From the NCBI RefSeq assembly GCF_022012475.1, contig NZ_JAKLWS010000002.1:230854-294853 (forward strand): DNA of 64,000 nt. Direction: 5' to 3'. The DNA comes from Rhodohalobacter sulfatireducens (GTDB lineage: Bacteria > Bacteroidota > Rhodothermia > Balneolales > Balneolaceae). Below the pieces are notes generated by a model, which ran no database searches, was not told where the DNA came from, and saw nothing but the letters and a program-made list of their open reading frames with translations. Both the position numbers and the translations under genes were made by a program. This document shows, in pieces, positions 1 through 7,938 of this stretch. The number at the start of each line of letters is the position of its first letter. Positions within the stretch are counted from its first letter, which is position 1.

Positions 1-2
1 AT

Positions 3-833
3 GTTGATTTTGTTTTTTCCGGGCTTGACTCGTCTGTAGCCTCAGAAGTTGAGAGAGATTTTGCAGAAGCTGGAATTCCGGTGATCAGTAATGCAAAAAA
101 TTACAGAACGGACCCAAGTGTTCCTCTGCTGATACCGGAAGTTAATCCCGATCACATCGATTTGATAAAAACCCAGACCTTTACCGAAGACGGTAGTGGA
201 TGGATCGTTACGAATCCCAATTGTGTAGCAGTGCCGCTAGCCATGAGCCTTCGTCCGTTATATGATAACTTCGGACTCAAAAGTGTTATTGTTACATCCA
301 TGCAGGCAATTTCCGGCGCAGGCTATCCCGGTGTTCCTAGCCTTGATATTCTTGGCAACGTGGTTCCGTTTATTGGCGGAGAAGAATCAAAAATTGTTGA
401 GGAGCCCTTGAAGCTGCTTGGAAAGTTTAAGGAGGGAGCGATTGAACACGCTAGTTTCCCGGTTCAGGCTACGGCAACACGTGTGCCTGTTCTGAACGGA
501 CATTTACTGTCTGTTACTGCTGAATTAGAAAAAGATGCCGATGAACAAGAGGTAAAAAAAGCATTAAAAGAATGGAAGAGCCCAATTGCTAATTTCAGGC
601 TTCCGACAGCGCCGAATTATCCGTTGCATCTGTATGACAACGATTACTATCCGCAGCCACGACTTCACGCGGACAGCGAAAGTGGTATGCAGACAGCTAT
701 CGGACGTGTTCGGAAATCAAATGTGTTGAGCATTTCATACGTTGCGATGGCCCACAACACGATTCGTGGGGCTGCCGGCGGAGCGATTTTGAATGCTGAA
801 CTGCTTGTGAAGAAAAACTATATCTACAAGTAA
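3..833 (+). CDS. asd: Aspartate-semialdehyde dehydrogenase, C-terminal part
   Basis: This gene runs in from outside the window. The frame is open from base 3, and the GTG at 81 is internal because the upstream codons (VDFVFSGLDSSVASEVE) continue the Rossmann domain. The enzyme reduces aspartyl phosphate to aspartate semialdehyde with NADPH, the second step towards lysine, threonine and methionine. The catalytic cysteine lies in TNPNCVAVPL and is followed by SGAGYPGVPS, the pattern of the archaeal/fungal-like subclass. The C-terminal end RGAAGGAILNAELL is typical and complete. The N-terminal NADP-binding glycine motif lies outside the window. The family is clear; only the true start is unknown. 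Confidence 0.95.
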   Translation, partial: VDFVFSGLDSSVASEVERDFAEAGIPVISNAKNYRTDPSVPLLIPEVNPDHIDLIKTQTFTEDGSGWIVTNPNCVAVPLAMSLRPLYDNFGLKSVIVTSMQAISGAGYPGVPSLDILGNVVPFIGGEESKIVEEPLKLLGKFKEGAIEHASFPVQATATRVPVLNGHLLSVTAELEKDADEQEVKKALKEWKSPIANFRLPTAPNYPLHLYDNDYYPQPRLHADSESGMQTAIGRVRKSNVLSISYVAMAHNTIRGAAGGAILNAELLVKKNYIYK

Positions 834-897
834 GAAAACTTTTAAGCATTCAATGGTCCTAAAAGCGTTTTGAAATTTTTTATGATCTCCGAATAAG

Positions 898-950
898 GTG
901 CAAGCGTTTCGTTTGTGCCTTCATGTACGAGCACGAACAAGATGCCCGCG
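898..950 (+). repeat. Dispersed palindromic intergenic repeat, copy 1
   Basis: A block beginning GTGCAAGCGTTTCGTTTGTGC and followed by GCACGAACAAGATGCCCGC lies in the 277-base gap after asd. A second copy, in opposite orientation and better preserved, lies at 20694-20745. The first 21-mers match at 18 positions. Each half contains inverted GCAAGCG/CGCTTGC-type arms, as in REP-like elements. The rest of the gap shows nothing convincing. Confidence 0.6.
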
Positions 951-1110
951 ATATATTATGCTTGTTTAAATGATAATCAACCTTTGCCTGCAGGGTTCAT
1001 TTAAGCTGCCGAATTTAATGGATGAAGATCGAGAGATTCGGCAGGCTAAAGAGACAATCGTCAGCCGAGAAATTGTCTCAAATCTCACCTCTTATGGCTC
1101 AAGACTGAAC

Positions 1111-1881
1111 TTAAATTCCTCGTCTTAAACCCCGTACGGTAAACCGCCAATCCGGAATATCAGCATTAATTTCTCGTTCCTGCCAGGTTAGTTCAGTCTT
1201 TCGATCTTCTCTTAAATCGTACATTGTCATTTTCTGCGGACTCCACAGCACATCCGTAATCTGTTCGAAATTTTCTGCTTCCAGGCGTTTTATCATCTCT
1301 TCTGAACTGTTGAAATATCGCACTGTTTCAAGAGCGTAGTTATCTTTTTGAATTTCGAATTCAACAAATGCATATTGATCGGAATCGGGTTTAGTAGCCC
1401 GAACAGTGTGATGAGTCTCACCGGTTTCCAGCCACTGAAACTCATAATCATCGGGATCTTGATCACCGAGGTCTTCATATGTAAAATCGCTGCCCATAAA
1501 TTGGTCGCCCTGTTCGGCTGCACTGATTACCTGAATTCGTCCAAGCGAGGGGAGATAGAGTCGCTGAGTTTCATCTCCATCTTCATTGACGGATAAAAAT
1601 CCGGTACCGCGTACAGTAGCCGGTTCAGAAAAAATAATCAGGTTGTCTGTATTTTCATCACTGTTTCGGGTCCAGGATTGCATCACTCTGGTTCGGGTTC
1701 GGCCCCGGGAATCGGTGATGATCATTTCCAAAACAGAAAATTCGGTGTCAATAGAGCCGCGTCGCTCTTCTACTTCATCGAATACGGCCCTTGCTTCATC
1801 CTCGTCTGTGATGCGTTCTTGAGCCAGGAGAGTTGTGGCCGCAAGTAGAGTGATCAAAAAAGTAAGTATGTATCGTATCAT
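1111..1881 (-). CDS. LolA-like outer membrane lipoprotein-sorting family protein
   Basis: The protein has 256 residues from the ATG at 1881, which gives a clean signal peptide (MIRYILTFLITLLAATTLLAQ). The reading frame is open upstream to 1941, but the added residues would sit before the signal peptide and are unlikely. The mature part resembles the LolA-like beta-sheet domain of COG2834/PF17131 (conserved RGTGFLSV, QRLYLPSLGRIQ and GSDFTYEDL segments). Such proteins are periplasmic and are thought to bind lipid or lipoprotein; in many genomes they accompany RND-type exporters, but none is visible here. It follows the lgt/DUF5995 genes on the same strand after a 70-base gap. Family assignment is good, substrate unknown. 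Confidence 0.82.
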   Translation of the reverse strand: MIRYILTFLITLLAATTLLAQERITDEDEARAVFDEVEERRGSIDTEFSVLEMIITDSRGRTRTRVMQSWTRNSDENTDNLIIFSEPATVRGTGFLSVNEDGDETQRLYLPSLGRIQVISAAEQGDQFMGSDFTYEDLGDQDPDDYEFQWLETGETHHTVRATKPDSDQYAFVEFEIQKDNYALETVRYFNSSEEMIKRLEAENFEQITDVLWSPQKMTMYDLREDRKTELTWQEREINADIPDWRFTVRGLRRGI

Positions 1882-1951
1882 AATTATCGGTTTTGCAAAA
1901 TAACATTGGAGAACTGCTAACCGTTCGTGATTTAATAACAATAAATGAATC

Positions 1952-2749
1952 TTACCTGAACAGATTCACAAACCAATTTACTTTTTGATCGATCCATTTT
2001 AGGAAGGAGACCGTCTCTTTAACTTTTGGATGTTGGATGGGGGATGCTAAAATAAGTCGTGCTAAAACAGCGGCTTGATCGTCTAAGGATCTTTGAAGAA
2101 TTGCTCTTTCCAAATTGGTTTGAGCCGAGGTTAATGCAATTGACATCGACCACGAATGTTCCCTGGCCTTGGGAATGCTGAATGCGGTGATCTCGTCATC
2201 AATAGTACCCAACCCACGATCCAGCCGCTTTAAGATCGGGGCATATTTTTCAGCAACACTTCGTTTTAATCCGTCTGTAGCTTTTTCAAGGATAAGATTG
2301 ATGTCGGTGTGATCCTGGTACTTTTCCTCGCGGTTTGGATCGATAGAGACCTGGTGTAAGGCCAGTGCTAGATCGTGATTAATATGAGCGTTTACTCCAA
2401 GTAACAGGTGTTGAATAATATACCCATCACCATTCTTTGCCAGGTTAAACGCAATTTCCCAGGATTTGGGTACCTCACTTAAATTGCCTTGTTCGTAGTT
2501 TAGAATAGCTTCTCGATAGAGATTGGCAAAACAGATCAGGTATTGTTGGCTCCAAGAGTTATTTTGAAAAGTCTTTTCTTCAATGGCCGCCCCAATAGAT
2601 TGCGTGATGTGAAGATAGGCTGTGACAAAAACTCCCCTGAGGTCATTGTGATTCAGAAAATAGTTTTCGAGCCATTTAAAATTTTCTATCACCTCCGAAA
2701 CGGATTGATATTGCTTCTGAAGGTTTGATATCAATTCCGTTTGACTCAC
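1952..2749 (-). CDS. DUF5995 family protein
   Basis: A 265-residue protein without signal peptide or membrane segments, predicted to be mainly helical. The segment LLGVNAHINHDLALAL is the hallmark of DUF5995, a family of unknown function whose conserved His and Asn residues could bind a ligand or metal. The start is 7 bases after the lgt stop codon, so the two genes are almost certainly co-transcribed, though no functional link to lipoprotein processing is known. Length and conserved core fit the family; the role is unknown. Confidence 0.75.
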   Translation of the reverse strand: MSQTELISNLQKQYQSVSEVIENFKWLENYFLNHNDLRGVFVTAYLHITQSIGAAIEEKTFQNNSWSQQYLICFANLYREAILNYEQGNLSEVPKSWEIAFNLAKNGDGYIIQHLLLGVNAHINHDLALALHQVSIDPNREEKYQDHTDINLILEKATDGLKRSVAEKYAPILKRLDRGLGTIDDEITAFSIPKAREHSWSMSIALTSAQTNLERAILQRSLDDQAAVLARLILASPIQHPKVKETVSFLKWIDQKVNWFVNLFR

Positions 2750-2756
2750 TCCGTTT

Positions 2757-3752
2757 CTATTTTTTCCAATTCACCTTCTTCCAGAGAATCCATATACCAA
2801 TCAGAACAAGTGGAATACTTAAAAGTTGTCCCATATCAAGAAATGCACCTTCAAGAAAATCAGCCAGTGTTTGCTTAGTAAATTCAAGGAAAAAACGACC
2901 CCCGAAAAGTGCAATCAGAAAGGTTGCAAACAGGGATCCTTCCGGTGGTTTACTATCGTATTTCTTGTAAATCCAAACCAATAAGATTAACACAAACAAG
3001 CAAAGAATGGCCTCATAAAGCATAGAGGGATGTCGGGGAAGCATATCCACTTTTGTAAAGACAACTGCCCATGGTACTTCGGTGGGAACTCCAATAATTT
3101 CTGAATTGAAAAAATTTCCGATACGAATAAACATACCCCCAATGGCTACTCCGGGAACAACTCGATCAGCAACCCAAAGAAAATTTAACCCATGAGTTTT
3201 ATTTGCAAAGAGATACATTGCAATGATAATTCCAATCGCTGCTCCATGACTGGCTAGACCCCCTGTCCATACCTGTGGAATCAGGTGAACGTTCCGTAGG
3301 TAGAAGTCTGCTTCGTAGAAGAACACATGCCCCAGCCGTGCTCCAATAATGGTACCTACAAGCACATACATTAAGAGCCGATCGAGCTCTTCAACGGTTC
3401 TGCCGGCGTCCCTGAACATTTTAAGGCCTATCATATACCCTGATACAAATGCAGCAACCCACATCAATCCATACCACCGGGGTTGGATAGGGCCAATGGA
3501 ACTAATTGTGGGTGAAGAAATAATAAGAAAAGGAAGTTGACTTAGAACAAGAGACCCGAGGATGATTCCCCAAACTTTCCAGCCTTCTGGTTCTTCTTTG
3601 CTTGATTTGGGTTTGATCTGTTGAAAACCAAAATAGATCAAGATGAAACCCAGAATAATACCGTATATCGATAACGGGAAAGGGAGATTAAATTCGGGAA
3701 TTGTAAAGATCACCGGATCCAGTTCCCATGTAAAATGATCAGAGTTATTCAT
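2757..3752 (-). CDS. lgt: Prolipoprotein diacylglyceryl transferase
   Basis: Lgt transfers diacylglycerol from phosphatidylglycerol to the lipobox cysteine of prelipoproteins at the inner membrane, the first step of lipoprotein maturation. Signatures are present: GARLGHVFFYE (137-147), SHGAAIG (168-174), RIGNFFNSE (210-218) and RHPSMLYE (240-247). Seven or more membrane segments are evident. At 331 residues it is about 40 longer than E. coli Lgt. The extra part is N-terminal: the normal first segment (PRWYGLMW) starts only near residue 91, preceded by another hydrophobic stretch. Several lipoproteins in this window (for example at 13414, 46747, 48361 and 61717) would be its substrates. Confidence 0.95.
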   Translation of the reverse strand: MNNSDHFTWELDPVIFTIPEFNLPFPLSIYGIILGFILIYFGFQQIKPKSSKEEPEGWKVWGIILGSLVLSQLPFLIISSPTISSIGPIQPRWYGLMWVAAFVSGYMIGLKMFRDAGRTVEELDRLLMYVLVGTIIGARLGHVFFYEADFYLRNVHLIPQVWTGGLASHGAAIGIIIAMYLFANKTHGLNFLWVADRVVPGVAIGGMFIRIGNFFNSEIIGVPTEVPWAVVFTKVDMLPRHPSMLYEAILCLFVLILLVWIYKKYDSKPPEGSLFATFLIALFGGRFFLEFTKQTLADFLEGAFLDMGQLLSIPLVLIGIWILWKKVNWKK

Positions 3753-3858
3753 GGAAACAGTTCGTAAAATTCAAAGTGCAACAAATATGAAATGCAGTAA
3801 GTTTTAACTCAAGAAACATAATTTCCTGCTTCGCGGGAATTCCATTATACAAACTCAA

Positions 3859-6039
3859 CTATATTCGCTCGCCGGATTTTCTTGAATAGAGTGTGCTTAA
3901 ATAGTCCGAAATTTCGCTGATTGTCATTTCAATATATCCACGGGATGCGAACCTATTCTTTTCAGAATCTTTTGTGGCTTCCATTTGGGATTCTTGATTT
4001 GAACTAAAGTCAGATTTATTTGAGTCTGATTTGGATTTTTTTGATTTCGGATCTACAGTAATTGAATGCTCAGGAATAGCCTCAGAAGATTTTGGTCCGG
4101 TGTCGGTTTGTCCAGTATTTTTCTTGGTACTGGCTTTTGAATCGGATTGTTTTCTTTTGATCGTTCGTGAGTGTTCAGGAACAGGATATGATGGGCTGAC
4201 CTCATCCGGAGATTTGGAACCAGTTGAGCCGCCATCAGGTGTGTCAGAAGTTGGTGAAGGTGATCCTCCTCCTTTATTATTATCACTGCCACTTCCTCCA
4301 GATTGATTATTGTCATCCTTGCTGGAAAATATTTTACTAACGAAGTAGACAATTGCTGCAACAACTAATGCAAGTAAGGTATAGATTAACCATGATAAGC
4401 TTCTGCCTTCTTCGTCTGTGTCGGCTTCTTCAGCAGTTTCAGAATCTGTAGGTTCATCAACTTCAGATTCAGGTTCAAGCTCAGTGATGCTCTCCTCTTC
4501 CTCTATTACACTATCATCTTCCTCAATAGCATCTGAATCCGTAATCGTATCGTCTGAGGTATCATCAGGATCTTTGGATGCGATGTCAGGTTCTTCTGTT
4601 GCATCGGGTGTATCATCTACGGATGCATCTTCATCGGCCCCCTCAGGTGATTCTGTTGTTTGTTGTTCTTCAGTAGCAAGTGTATCTGCAATTTCGGTAG
4701 AGGAATCAACATCTTTTCTGCCGACTGTTTCAGGTTCAGTGTCTTCATCATCTCTACGTTCAATAGGTGTGGTAGAAGCATCATCTTCTTCTTCTGATGG
4801 ATCTGTTTCTGATTCGACATCAGCTGCTTCATCTATGGCTTGTCCAATTTGTTCACCACCCTCAACACGGTTTAACTCATTTACTAAAGAATCAATACGG
4901 GCTTGAAGATCAGCAATATTATTTTCATACAATTGCTCTTGTTCTCTTCGTGCTGCCTGTTCAGCAGATAATTGGGTTTGAAGAGAATCCAGTTGAGTTG
5001 TTAACTCATCCAGTTTTTGTAAATTTAGTTCCGCCTTTTCTCTCTCATTTGCAATCTCTTTCTCAAGACTTTCAATTCGGGTAATAAGTGTATTTAATGT
5101 GTCAGAATTTATCTCTACAGTTCTACTTTCTAATTGTTGCTGAGATTCCAACTCTTCTTCGAGTGATTCTATCTGATTTGTAAGGCTCTCAATCTGCGCC
5201 AGTTGTTCTTCTTGTTGGGCAAGCAATCGATTTTCAAGCTCTTCAAATACATCATCCCCAGCATAAGGGGGCTGATCTGAAGGAAGCAGTGGTGTCGGCC
5301 AATCGGCGTCTACATCACTTGATCCAAATTTAAACTGAATGCCAACCGAAATTACACTCCAAGTGTTAGAAGTTTTGGCTGAACCACTCAGATCATACAA
5401 TTCACCTAAATAATCTCCGTCAACAATGTCTCGATTAGCAACATTGAATTCATATTGTGCAAAAGAATCAATTCGGGGACCGAGATTAAATCTTATTCCA
5501 CCCCCGATAGACGTAAAGAATGTTTGCCCGGGGTGGTCTGCTGAAGTTGCATTTGGAATATTATTGTTGGCTCCGTCAGATTCAACAGAAATGTTGTTGA
5601 ACATCAGCCCTGTCCCAATACTGCCGTATATATTAAAATTTTGAGAATTCCCCCCGAATAATCGCAGCAAACTAAGTTGTGTAGAAAGGGATGAAGTCCA
5701 ATATTGATTTTCTAGCGATAAAAAACTCTGTTGGTTTTCAAATTCACTCAATAATGTGAATTTACCATATCCTATATTCGCTTGAAGGGCAACTTCAGGG
5801 GTTGCCACGTATCGAATATTAAAACCTATTGTATTATTGAACTGCTCTTTAAATTCAAAATTAGCATTTACAGCCGATTGAAATGTAGAACCCACATTTA
5901 GATGGCCTTTCGTAAGCGTGCCAAATACACCTATGCTTAATCGATTGGGTGTTTCATCCTGATTTTGAGCATTAGAATGACCAAAGAGGAGCAAAAATGA
6001 CAAGGTTAGTAAAGAGGTGAATTTCCCCAATTTCATCAT
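3859..6039 (-). CDS. Putative envelope-spanning protein: beta-barrel, coiled coil, acidic linker, membrane helix, polar tail
   Basis: A 726-residue protein not recognised as a whole. In order: signal peptide (1-24, ending HSNA); an outer-membrane beta-barrel-like domain (about 30-240) of alternating strands ending VISVGIQFKF, like a beta-signal; a long coiled coil (about 263-395); a very acidic disordered stretch (400-545); one strong membrane helix (548-570, LSWLIYTLLALVVAAIVYFV); and a Ser/Lys/Gly/Asp-rich tail (572-695) that contains the motif PEHSxT twice (621 and 656). It ends in a short helix-like segment, RGYIEMTISEISDYL. Acidic residues before the helix and lysines after it favour a cytoplasmic tail. 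The protein could therefore bridge outer membrane, periplasm and inner membrane. It lies 344 bases downstream of the actin-like gene on the same strand. Domain limits are read by eye; function is unknown. Confidence 0.7.
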   Translation of the reverse strand: MMKLGKFTSLLTLSFLLLFGHSNAQNQDETPNRLSIGVFGTLTKGHLNVGSTFQSAVNANFEFKEQFNNTIGFNIRYVATPEVALQANIGYGKFTLLSEFENQQSFLSLENQYWTSSLSTQLSLLRLFGGNSQNFNIYGSIGTGLMFNNISVESDGANNNIPNATSADHPGQTFFTSIGGGIRFNLGPRIDSFAQYEFNVANRDIVDGDYLGELYDLSGSAKTSNTWSVISVGIQFKFGSSDVDADWPTPLLPSDQPPYAGDDVFEELENRLLAQQEEQLAQIESLTNQIESLEEELESQQQLESRTVEINSDTLNTLITRIESLEKEIANEREKAELNLQKLDELTTQLDSLQTQLSAEQAARREQEQLYENNIADLQARIDSLVNELNRVEGGEQIGQAIDEAADVESETDPSEEEDDASTTPIERRDDEDTEPETVGRKDVDSSTEIADTLATEEQQTTESPEGADEDASVDDTPDATEEPDIASKDPDDTSDDTITDSDAIEEDDSVIEEEESITELEPESEVDEPTDSETAEEADTDEEGRSLSWLIYTLLALVVAAIVYFVSKIFSSKDDNNQSGGSGSDNNKGGGSPSPTSDTPDGGSTGSKSPDEVSPSYPVPEHSRTIKRKQSDSKASTKKNTGQTDTGPKSSEAIPEHSITVDPKSKKSKSDSNKSDFSSNQESQMEATKDSEKNRFASRGYIEMTISEISDYLSTLYSRKSGERI

Positions 6040-6383
6040 TAATTAGTCTTTTAAAAATTAATCTAGTAGAAAAAAATCAAGATGCTAACTAAAAAAACAT
6101 CTATTGTGGTCTGTTGTACCAAAAATATTCGTATCAGCAATACAGCTGTAAATACTTATTTCTAATTTGGATATTCGTGCTTCATTTTTGAGCCAAAAAA
6201 ATGCCTGGCTCCCCTTCAAGAAACACAAATTATTCGAATCAAAATTTAAACTAACAATATGTGAATCGATTAAAAAACACAAGTATTAAATAAAGTATGC
6301 GTTCATTTTTAATTTCAATTAAAAGCTAAATAAAAGTCCTGCATAAAAATTTAATGTCAAGGACATAAAAAGAGAACTTAATA
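6040..6383. other. AT-rich gap between the actin-like gene and the envelope-spanning gene
   Basis: These 344 bases hold no convincing gene; the short open frames have no recognisable content. The gap is long enough for a separate promoter for the downstream gene, so co-transcription with the actin-like gene is uncertain. No strong hairpin with a T-tract was seen. Confidence 0.5.
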
Positions 6384-7397
6384 TTATTCACTGATTGAAA
6401 CACAAGTATGAGCATTACCAATATCCAATCCGATACTTTTCGTATCAGTTGAATTACTTTTCTTTGCCGAATGCAAACAGTACCCTTTGCTTGCCATTGT
6501 GAGAGGGTCATCTGGAATTTCAATATTTAAAAACCCCTTGAATTCATCATAGAAGCAATCAACCAGTTCAGGGTAGCTTGCTCCACCTCCAACTAATACC
6601 ATTGTACTGGCCTTATTAAAATCATCATCATTCCATGTATTTTTAATTAATGGTGAAATGACATTTGCATAATATTGGTTCAGTACTTTTTTCCTTAGAT
6701 CCGTTAAGTCGATGCGTTGTCTATTAACGGTGATATGCCCATTTTTCAGAGCGTTATCGAATTGGTGTTCGGTTCTTAAACTCAAATAGTGAGAGTTCGA
6801 CAATTCTTTCATAGCGGAGTCAATTGCGTAACGCAAGCCACTTCCACTGTTTAACGTTCGTTGTACAAATCCATTTTCTGTACAGAGTCCAAATTCAAGT
6901 GTGCCATACCCGATACTCACAACAAACATGCTGCCCCTGATTTGCATTTCACCTTCGCGGGCAGCAACAATGGATCCAAATAACTCTGGTATAATGCTTA
7001 TTCTCTCAATGTTTACACTTGCTTCAGACATACCACTACCGCCAAAAGGCATAGAGTCGTATTGAATAGTATCGATGTTGCTGATAAGTTCGGAGGCTGC
7101 TTCTTTATTTAAATTAAATGTTGCGTGAGGAAAACCAGTAGTAATGGAAACAGGATTTTGACCAACATAATCTGATGCGATGAATAAGCCTGATTTTAAT
7201 AATAGGTTATAATCGAGGTCATCCGGGGAACTGTTAATTCCTTTATGTGGTGATTTACCTTCTAATAGAGCTAAATTTCCAATTACATAATTTTCACCTT
7301 CATGATGAATTTTTATTCCATTAATTTTTTCGGTAGTTACGTTTATTAGTGTGGAATTGTACCCTTCTAAAACGCTTGGAATAATAAAAGTTTTCAT
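6384..7397 (-). CDS. Actin/ParM-like ATPase with apparently circularly permuted phosphate-1 motif
   Basis: A 337-residue member of the actin/Hsp70/ParM fold, closest in style to ParM-like/ALP proteins. It begins MKTFIIPSVLEG, which matches the part that normally follows the first hairpin, then ENYVIGNLAL (36-45). Next come a phosphate-2-like loop VVSIGYGTLEF (159-169), a GSG connector (185-187), the adenosine motif MVLVGGGASY (266-275) and the second connector LTMASKGY (299-306). The phosphate-1 motif SIGLDIGNAHTCVS (321-334) comes last instead of first. The start is firm: an in-frame TAA lies two codons before the ATG, so no N-terminal motif is missing upstream. Phosphate 2 carries Ser161 where Asp is usual. 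Such proteins form ATP-dependent cytoplasmic filaments for DNA segregation or cell architecture; no parR-like partner or centromere repeats were seen. The neighbouring gene suggests an envelope role (inference). Confidence 0.75.
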   Translation of the reverse strand: MKTFIIPSVLEGYNSTLINVTTEKINGIKIHHEGENYVIGNLALLEGKSPHKGINSSPDDLDYNLLLKSGLFIASDYVGQNPVSITTGFPHATFNLNKEAASELISNIDTIQYDSMPFGGSGMSEASVNIERISIIPELFGSIVAAREGEMQIRGSMFVVSIGYGTLEFGLCTENGFVQRTLNSGSGLRYAIDSAMKELSNSHYLSLRTEHQFDNALKNGHITVNRQRIDLTDLRKKVLNQYYANVISPLIKNTWNDDDFNKASTMVLVGGGASYPELVDCFYDEFKGFLNIEIPDDPLTMASKGYCLHSAKKSNSTDTKSIGLDIGNAHTCVSISE

Positions 7398-7938
7398 GTG
7401 AGATTAGTTAAATTTTGAATTTAAAAATGGTCGGAAAAACCTGGTATCTATATTGATAAGAATTATAAAATGTCGTTATCCCCAATAAAATAATAGTAAC
7501 AGCTATAAAAAAAGATTTTTACAGTTATGCAGTAATTTATACATAGTTACAGAAAATATATAATGTAAAATGAGTGGTTTTGATCTAAGGAAATTAGTAC
7601 CTCAATAGTTGCAATAAACGATCACAATTTATGTAAACTTATTAAACAAACTTCCAAGATCAGAGAGCAAATATTACTTCTTATCGAGAAAAGTAGTTGA
7701 ATGAGATTATAAACAAATACTGCATTATTATGAAATAAGGCCTCCTATTTTATTGAAAAAACTGAGAATCGATGGAGTACTCTTAAATCATATGAACACA
7801 TTAAATCATTTCTTAAATAGAGGTGGCTTGTACACAACGTTTCAAGTTGAAAGTAACTTTGCTTTCAAATAAACTTTCGCAGTGTAATATTCCTGAACGT
7901 GTTTATGCTTATCTATAGCGGGGTTTTTGCAGAAGCAC
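7398..7938. other. AT-rich gene-free stretch upstream of the actin-like gene
   Basis: These 541 bases lie between the AsmA-like gene end and the actin-like gene start, both on the minus strand. No supported gene, tRNA or obvious iteron array was seen. The promoter of the actin-like gene and the end of the AsmA transcript should be here, but no clear promoter could be picked. The stretch is AT-rich by eye. Confidence 0.5.

Noticed and set aside
4418..4906. Serine-rich 162-residue open frame on the plus strand
   Set aside because: It is the antisense image of the acidic low-complexity stretch in the envelope-spanning protein; its composition follows from that repeat-like coding.
6085..6282. 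65-residue open frame between the actin-like and envelope-spanning genes
   Set aside because: Considered as a possible small adaptor, but it has no ribosome site, odd composition and no motif.
6384..7397. Plasmid partition locus
   Set aside because: No parR-like gene, no centromere repeats and no replication genes; the surrounding genes are chromosomal.
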